NCBI GenBank assembly: GCA_035650475.1
Contig: DASRHP010000009.1
Span: 734,545-798,544, forward strand
Length of the DNA stretch: 64,000 nt
From: Candidatus Binataceae bacterium
GTDB lineage: Bacteria; Desulfobacterota; Binatia; Binatales; Binataceae
Reading direction: 5' to 3'
Below are positions 60,131-64,000 of this stretch, in pieces; position 1 is the stretch's first letter, and each line of letters opens with the position of its first letter. The notes under the pieces are model-generated. The model did not search any database and was not told the origin of the DNA. It saw only the letters and a list, made by a program, of their open reading frames with translations. The translations under genes and the position numbers were made by a program.

Positions 60131-61212
60131 GAGTGATAATCGCAGGCGGCGGCACCGGTGGGCATCTCTTCCCCGCGGTTGCGGTGGGCGAGGCGATGAT
60201 GCGCGAGCGCCCGGAGGTCGAAGTATTGTTCGTCGGCACCACGGCAGGGCTGGAGGCGCGCTGGATGCCGCGCAGCGGCCTGCGCTACGAACTGTTCGAC
60301 GTGCACGGCCTGCGCGGACATACGCTGGGCGAGCGGGTGCGAGCGATGGTCGAATTCGCCGCCGCCCTGCGCCGGGCGCGCGCGCTGCTGCGCTCCTTTG
60401 GTGCCGACCTGGTGGTAGGCGCGGGCGGCTACGCGTCGGCGCCGATGGCGATGGCGGCGATCTGGAGCCGGGTGCCGTTCGTGCTGATGGAACAGAACAC
60501 GCGGCCGGGATTGTCGAACCGGATGCTGTGGCGGTTCGCCAAGAAGGTCTGCGTCGGGTTTGACGAAGCTTCCGTATTCTTTGACCCCTCGAAGGTGGTC
60601 GTGACCGGCAATCCGGTTCGATTTGTGTTAGAGCCGTCTCCTTACCGGCCCCGCCGACCGATCCAAATCCTTGTTTTAGGTGGATCGAGCGGTGCCCATC
60701 GTCTCAATAAAGGCGTTATTAATGCCTTGAAAAAATCGCGAGAAATCGTTATAAAAATAGCGGTCACCCACCAAACCGGGGAGGCGGATGTGGGGCTGGT
60801 GAAGGAGGGCTACGCGGCGCTCGGCTGCCCGGCGCATGTGACCCCGTTTATCGACGACATGGCCGCGGCGCTTGCCGCCGCAGACCTCGTCGTCGCCCGC
60901 GCCGGTGCGATGACGGTTTCCGAGCTGGCGCTAGCAGGCCGACCCGCGGTCTTCGTCCCTTACCCCTTCCATCGCGACCGCCAGCAAGAGCTCAACGCGC
61001 GCGTGCTCGAGCGCCGCGGCGCGGCGATAATCGTCCCCGACGACGAGTATCTCGGCGACAACCTTGCCGCCGCGCTGGCAAAGTTGATCGACGACCATCC
61101 GCGGCTTGCGCAGATGGCCGAGGCCGCGCGCGGCGCCGCCAGGCCCGACGCGGCGCGCGCGGTCGCACGGGTTTGTTTTGAACTCTGCCCACAGGAGCGG
61201 GCCGCCGCATGA
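60127..61212 (+). CDS. murG: Lipid II synthase MurG
   Basis: MurG transfers GlcNAc to lipid I at the inner face of the membrane. The 361-residue product has the GGGTGGH loop near residue 8, GGYASAPMAMAA, EQNTRPGLSNR and the C-terminal GAMTVSELALAGRPAVFVPYPF. Start in an ATGA overlap with ftsW. The protein is normal, but bases about 60617-60775 are AT-rich with rare-looking codons (TTA, ATA, AAA) and hold a promoter-like sequence. Confidence 0.95.
   Translation: MRVIIAGGGTGGHLFPAVAVGEAMMRERPEVEVLFVGTTAGLEARWMPRSGLRYELFDVHGLRGHTLGERVRAMVEFAAALRRARALLRSFGADLVVGAGGYASAPMAMAAIWSRVPFVLMEQNTRPGLSNRMLWRFAKKVCVGFDEASVFFDPSKVVVTGNPVRFVLEPSPYRPRRPIQILVLGGSSGAHRLNKGVINALKKSREIVIKIAVTHQTGEADVGLVKEGYAALGCPAHVTPFIDDMAAALAAADLVVARAGAMTVSELALAGRPAVFVPYPFHRDRQQELNARVLERRGAAIIVPDDEYLGDNLAAALAKLIDDHPRLAQMAEAARGAARPDAARAVARVCFELCPQERAAA
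60727..60755 (+). promoter_or_regulatory. Near-consensus sigma-70 promoter inside murG
   Basis: TTGAAA (60727-60732) and TATAAA (60750-60755) are separated by exactly 17 bases, each a 5/6 match to consensus. It lies in the AT-rich patch of murG, 454 bp before murC. It is the best promoter match noticed in the window and points toward murC, murB and ftsQ. Confidence 0.6.
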
Positions 61213-62633
61213 GTGGACCGCTCGCCAGGGGATTGCTCAGCCGCCAGCGCCGCCTGCATTTCATCGGCGTCGGTGGTGCCGGGATGAGCGGGCTTGCGGA
61301 GCTGAGCCTGCGCCTGGGCTTCGCGGTCAGCGGATGCGATCTGCGCCTGGGCCGGGTGACCGATCGCCTGGCCGCGCTCGGCGCGCGCATCTCGCACGGC
61401 CATCATCCCGACCATCTCGAACCCGGCCTCGATGCAGTGGTGATCTCGTCGGCGGTGAAGTTTTCCAACCCCGAGGTGGCGCGCGCGCGTGCGCTGCAAA
61501 TTCCGGTGATCGCGCGCGCGGAGATGCTGGGCGAACTCTTGCGGATGGCGCGGCTGGGAGTCGCGGTCGCCGGCACCCACGGCAAGACCACCACCACTTC
61601 GCTCATCGGACTGATCCTCGAAGAGGCGCGCCTCGACCCCACGGTTGCGATCGGCGGCAACCTGCGCTCGCGCGGCAGCAACGTGCGGCTCGGTGGCGGC
61701 GATTACATGGTGGCCGAGGCCGACGAGAGCGACTCCTCGTTCCTGCTCCTGCTGCCCACGATCGCGATCGTCACCAATATCGACCCCGAGCATCTCGACC
61801 ATTACGGCACGATGGAGCGCGTGCGCGAGGCCTACCTCAATTTCATCAACCGCGTGCCGTTCTACGGACTGGCCGTGCTCGGGATCGACAGCGTCAATGT
61901 GCGCGCGCTCGTCGGCGCCGCGCGCAAGCCGATTCTGACTTACGGCGTCGCGCCCGATGCCGAGCTGCGTGCGGCGGATATCGTGATCGACGGCCTCTCG
62001 ACGCACTTCACCGCGATGCGCGCCGGCCGCGAGCTCGGCCGGGTGACAGTGCCTACGCCGGGCCGCCACGTCGCGCTCAACGCGCTCGCCGCGCTCGGCG
62101 CGGCGCTTGCGATCGGAATCGACTTCGCGACCGCCGCGCGCGCGCTCGCCGCGTTTTCCGGCATCAGCCGCCGCTTCGAGATCAAGGGCGAGGCCGGCGG
62201 GCGAATCGTGCTCGACGACTACGCGCATCACCCCGAGGAGATTCGCGCGACACTGGCGGCCGCGCGCGCGGCCTTCAAGCGGCGCGTGGTGGCGGTCTTC
62301 CAGCCCCATCGCTACACCCGCCTGCGCGACCTGTTCGACGATTTTCTCACCGCCTTCGACGACGCCGACATGCTCTACCTGTGCGAGGTTTACGCGGCGG
62401 GCGAGGAGCCACTGGCCGAGGTTTCCGCTCAGCGCCTTTACGAGGCGCTGCGCGCGCGCGGCCATCTGGAGGTGCGCTATCTCGGCGGCGAGGCCGATCC
62501 GGCGGCGCGGCTGGCCGCCGACACGCTGCCGGGCGACCTGCTGGTGACGCTCGGCGCGGGCGACGTATATCAACTCGGCGAGGCGGTTCTGCAAACCCTG
62601 GGCTACGCGATCAAGACCCATGAACCGGCTTGA
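61209..62633 (+). CDS. murC: UDP-MurNAc-L-alanine ligase MurC
   Basis: MurC attaches L-Ala to UDP-MurNAc, the first cytosolic peptide step. The 474-residue product has the N-terminal HFIGVGGAGMSGLAELSLRLG, the ATP loop G122-THGKT127, AEADESDSSFLLLLP and the C-terminal DDYAHHPEEIRATL. Start in an ATGA overlap with murG; overlaps murB by 14 bp. Confidence 0.96.
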   Translation: MSGPLARGLLSRQRRLHFIGVGGAGMSGLAELSLRLGFAVSGCDLRLGRVTDRLAALGARISHGHHPDHLEPGLDAVVISSAVKFSNPEVARARALQIPVIARAEMLGELLRMARLGVAVAGTHGKTTTTSLIGLILEEARLDPTVAIGGNLRSRGSNVRLGGGDYMVAEADESDSSFLLLLPTIAIVTNIDPEHLDHYGTMERVREAYLNFINRVPFYGLAVLGIDSVNVRALVGAARKPILTYGVAPDAELRAADIVIDGLSTHFTAMRAGRELGRVTVPTPGRHVALNALAALGAALAIGIDFATAARALAAFSGISRRFEIKGEAGGRIVLDDYAHHPEEIRATLAAARAAFKRRVVAVFQPHRYTRLRDLFDDFLTAFDDADMLYLCEVYAAGEEPLAEVSAQRLYEALRARGHLEVRYLGGEADPAARLAADTLPGDLLVTLGAGDVYQLGEAVLQTLGYAIKTHEPA

Positions 62634-63522
62634 ACAGGAATTGCGCGCGCGCTTCGGCGCCCGGCTCCGCCGCGGCGCGCCGCTCGCCGAACTGACCTCG
62701 TTTCATATCGGCGGGCCCGCCGACCTGCTGCTTACGGTCGAGAGCGAGGACGAGCTGCGCGCGGCGATGGCGGCGGCGTGGTGCGCGCGCGTGCCCGCCT
62801 TCTGCCTCGGCTCGGGAACCAATCTGCTGGTGAGCGATCGCGGCGTGCGCGGCCTGGTCGTGCGGCTGGGCGAGGGTTTCACGCGGCTGGAGTTCGCCGG
62901 CGCGCGCGTGCGCGCGGGCGCCGCCGCGCGCTTCGGCGAGCTGGTCGCAGAGGCGGTCGAGCGCGGCCTTGCGGGCCTCGAGTTCGGCGAAGGAATCCCG
63001 GGCAGCGTCGGTGGGGGGCTGGTGATGAATGCGGGCGCCTTCGGCGGCGAGATCGCGCGCGTGGTCAGGTTCGTCCACGGCGTGAGCGAGCAGGGCGAAT
63101 CGCTGACGCTCACCGCGGCCGAGCTCAAGTTCTCCTATCGCCGCACCGAGCTTCCGCCGCGCTTCGTGATCACCCGGGTCGATTTCGAACTTGAGCCGGG
63201 CGAGCGTGAGGCGCTGCGCGCGCGCGTGGCGGAGATCCACGGCAGGCGCGCGGCGCGCCAACCGCGGGGGCTGCCCAACGCGGGGTCGATTTTCAAGAAT
63301 CCGCCGGGCAATTTCGCCGGCCGCCTGCTCGAGAGCGCCGGGCTCAAGGGCGCGCGGCTGGGCGGCGCGGCGTTTTCGGCCGAGCATGCAAACTTCATCG
63401 TCAACCTGGGCGGCGCACGTGCCGAGGACGTGCGCGCGCTGATCGAGCTCGCGCAGGCGCGGGTCAAGGAGCGCAGCGGAATCTCGCTCGAGCCCGAGGT
63501 GCGGCTGGTCGGCGAGTGGTAA
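62620..63522 (+). CDS. murB: UDP-N-acetylenolpyruvoylglucosamine reductase MurB
   Basis: MurB is the FAD/NADPH enzyme forming UDP-MurNAc. The 300-residue product has LTSFHIGGPADLLL, the FAD stretch FCLGSGTNLLVSDRGVRG, EFGEGIPGSVGGGLVMNAGAFGGEI and the proton-donor Ser S223 in NAGSIFKNP; it lacks the type I insertion, so it is type II. The downstream gene is ftsQ-like with no ddl in between. Confidence 0.95.
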   Translation: MNRLEQELRARFGARLRRGAPLAELTSFHIGGPADLLLTVESEDELRAAMAAAWCARVPAFCLGSGTNLLVSDRGVRGLVVRLGEGFTRLEFAGARVRAGAAARFGELVAEAVERGLAGLEFGEGIPGSVGGGLVMNAGAFGGEIARVVRFVHGVSEQGESLTLTAAELKFSYRRTELPPRFVITRVDFELEPGEREALRARVAEIHGRRAARQPRGLPNAGSIFKNPPGNFAGRLLESAGLKGARLGGAAFSAEHANFIVNLGGARAEDVRALIELAQARVKERSGISLEPEVRLVGEW

Positions 63523-63542
63523 GGCGGAGCGGGGCGGCGGTA

Positions 63543-64000
63543 GTGGCGAAACGGGCGGCAGCGAAAAAGGCCTCGGCCAGAGGCGCCGGCGCGGACTGGA
63601 CGCGCAAGGCGCTGGGCCTGGTCCTGTGCGCATTCTTCGCCCTCGGCGTGGCGACCGGGTTGAGCGAGCCCGGCCGCGCCTTCGCCGCGCGCGTGCGGCT
63701 GACCGTGGATTCCTACTGGGCGGCGTTCACGCAGACCCTGATGCTGTGGCGGGTACGTCCGGCACAGGGCGCACTGATCGCACCGGTCGCCGCCGTCTCG
63801 CCGGGCAACGCGGTCGCCCTCGTCGAACGCGCCGACGGCTTCTACGCGCTCTATGCGCGGGGCGAGCTGCGCGGGCCGGTCGAGCCGGCGGCCGAGGGCG
63901 ACCTGCCGATCCTCAGCGGCTCCGGCCTCGAGCGCGCGGATGCACGCGATCTTGTGCGCTACGCCGCCACGCTGGTGCGCGCCGAGGCCGAACTCGCGGG
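63543..64000 (+). CDS. ftsQ: FtsQ-like division protein (3' end outside window)
   Basis: From a GTG at 63543 the frame is open to the window edge (152 codons). A basic N-terminus (MAKRAAAKKASARG) precedes one membrane helix (ALGLVLCAFFALGVATGL, about residues 24-41). A periplasmic stretch then includes NAVALVERADGFYALYARGE and DLPILSGSG, the pattern of the FtsQ beta domain. The POTRA region between helix and beta domain is shorter than usual and lacks a clear POTRA signature. Position after murB supports the call. Confidence 0.75.
   Translation, partial: MAKRAAAKKASARGAGADWTRKALGLVLCAFFALGVATGLSEPGRAFAARVRLTVDSYWAAFTQTLMLWRVRPAQGALIAPVAAVSPGNAVALVERADGFYALYARGELRGPVEPAAEGDLPILSGSGLERADARDLVRYAATLVRAEAELA

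Overview
This window is chromosomal DNA from a GC-rich, Gram-negative-type bacterium with gene-dense, strongly GC-third-position coding. The gene order is classical bacterial: end of str, S10, spc, alpha, and later the dcw division/wall cluster. The mix of a form II CoxSLM-type molybdenum hydroxylase, an acyl-CoA dehydrogenase/CoA-transferase pair, a WaaE-like sugar transferase and diderm-type wall genes would fit an uncultured soil or subsurface lineage such as Binatota (Desulfobacterota B) or Rokubacteria/Methylomirabilota. That placement is an inference, not something proven by the sequence.

Layout. 1-19419 (+): rpsG (5' truncated), fusA, tuf and an uninterrupted S10-spc-alpha supercluster (rpsJ to rplQ, including secY, adk, map, infA, rpmJ, rpoA), with many stop/start overlaps that imply translational coupling. 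19581-22427 (+): the tldD/tldE protease pair. 22443-26781 (-): coxS-coxL-coxM-coxG. 26947-29553 (+): clpB with a clear terminator. 29634-33264 (-): a gene remnant, two small exported proteins and leuS. 33412-42488: a small membrane protein (+), then (-) a lipoprotein aminopeptidase, a heterodimeric ABC exporter (one degenerate ATP site), a methyltransferase, a glycosyltransferase, a PolB-like exonuclease and the Mrp Fe-S carrier. 42593-49609 (+): a DUF4838-like glycosidase-type protein, an acyl-CoA dehydrogenase, a CaiB-type CoA-transferase and an orphan large P-loop ATPase. 49621-50725 (-): a small membrane protein and a secreted lectin-like protein. 50964-64000 (+): mraZ, rsmH, ftsL, ftsI, murE, mraY, murD, ftsW, murG, murC, murB and the start of an ftsQ-like gene. 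murF is missing from its usual place between murE and mraY. No rRNA, tRNA, CRISPR array, insertion sequence or prophage was seen.

The most unusual signals are: (1) four back-to-back perfect inverted repeats (42729-42920) inside the glycosidase-like gene, with the reading frame intact; (2) a sharply AT-rich patch inside murG carrying a near-consensus sigma-70 promoter (60727-60755); (3) a 14/16 match to the bacterial parS site in an intergenic region (46981-46996), next to the orphan ATPase; (4) a MraZ-box array at 10-bp period over the dcw promoter; (5) a four-cysteine insertion in EF-Tu; and (6) the murF-less gap.
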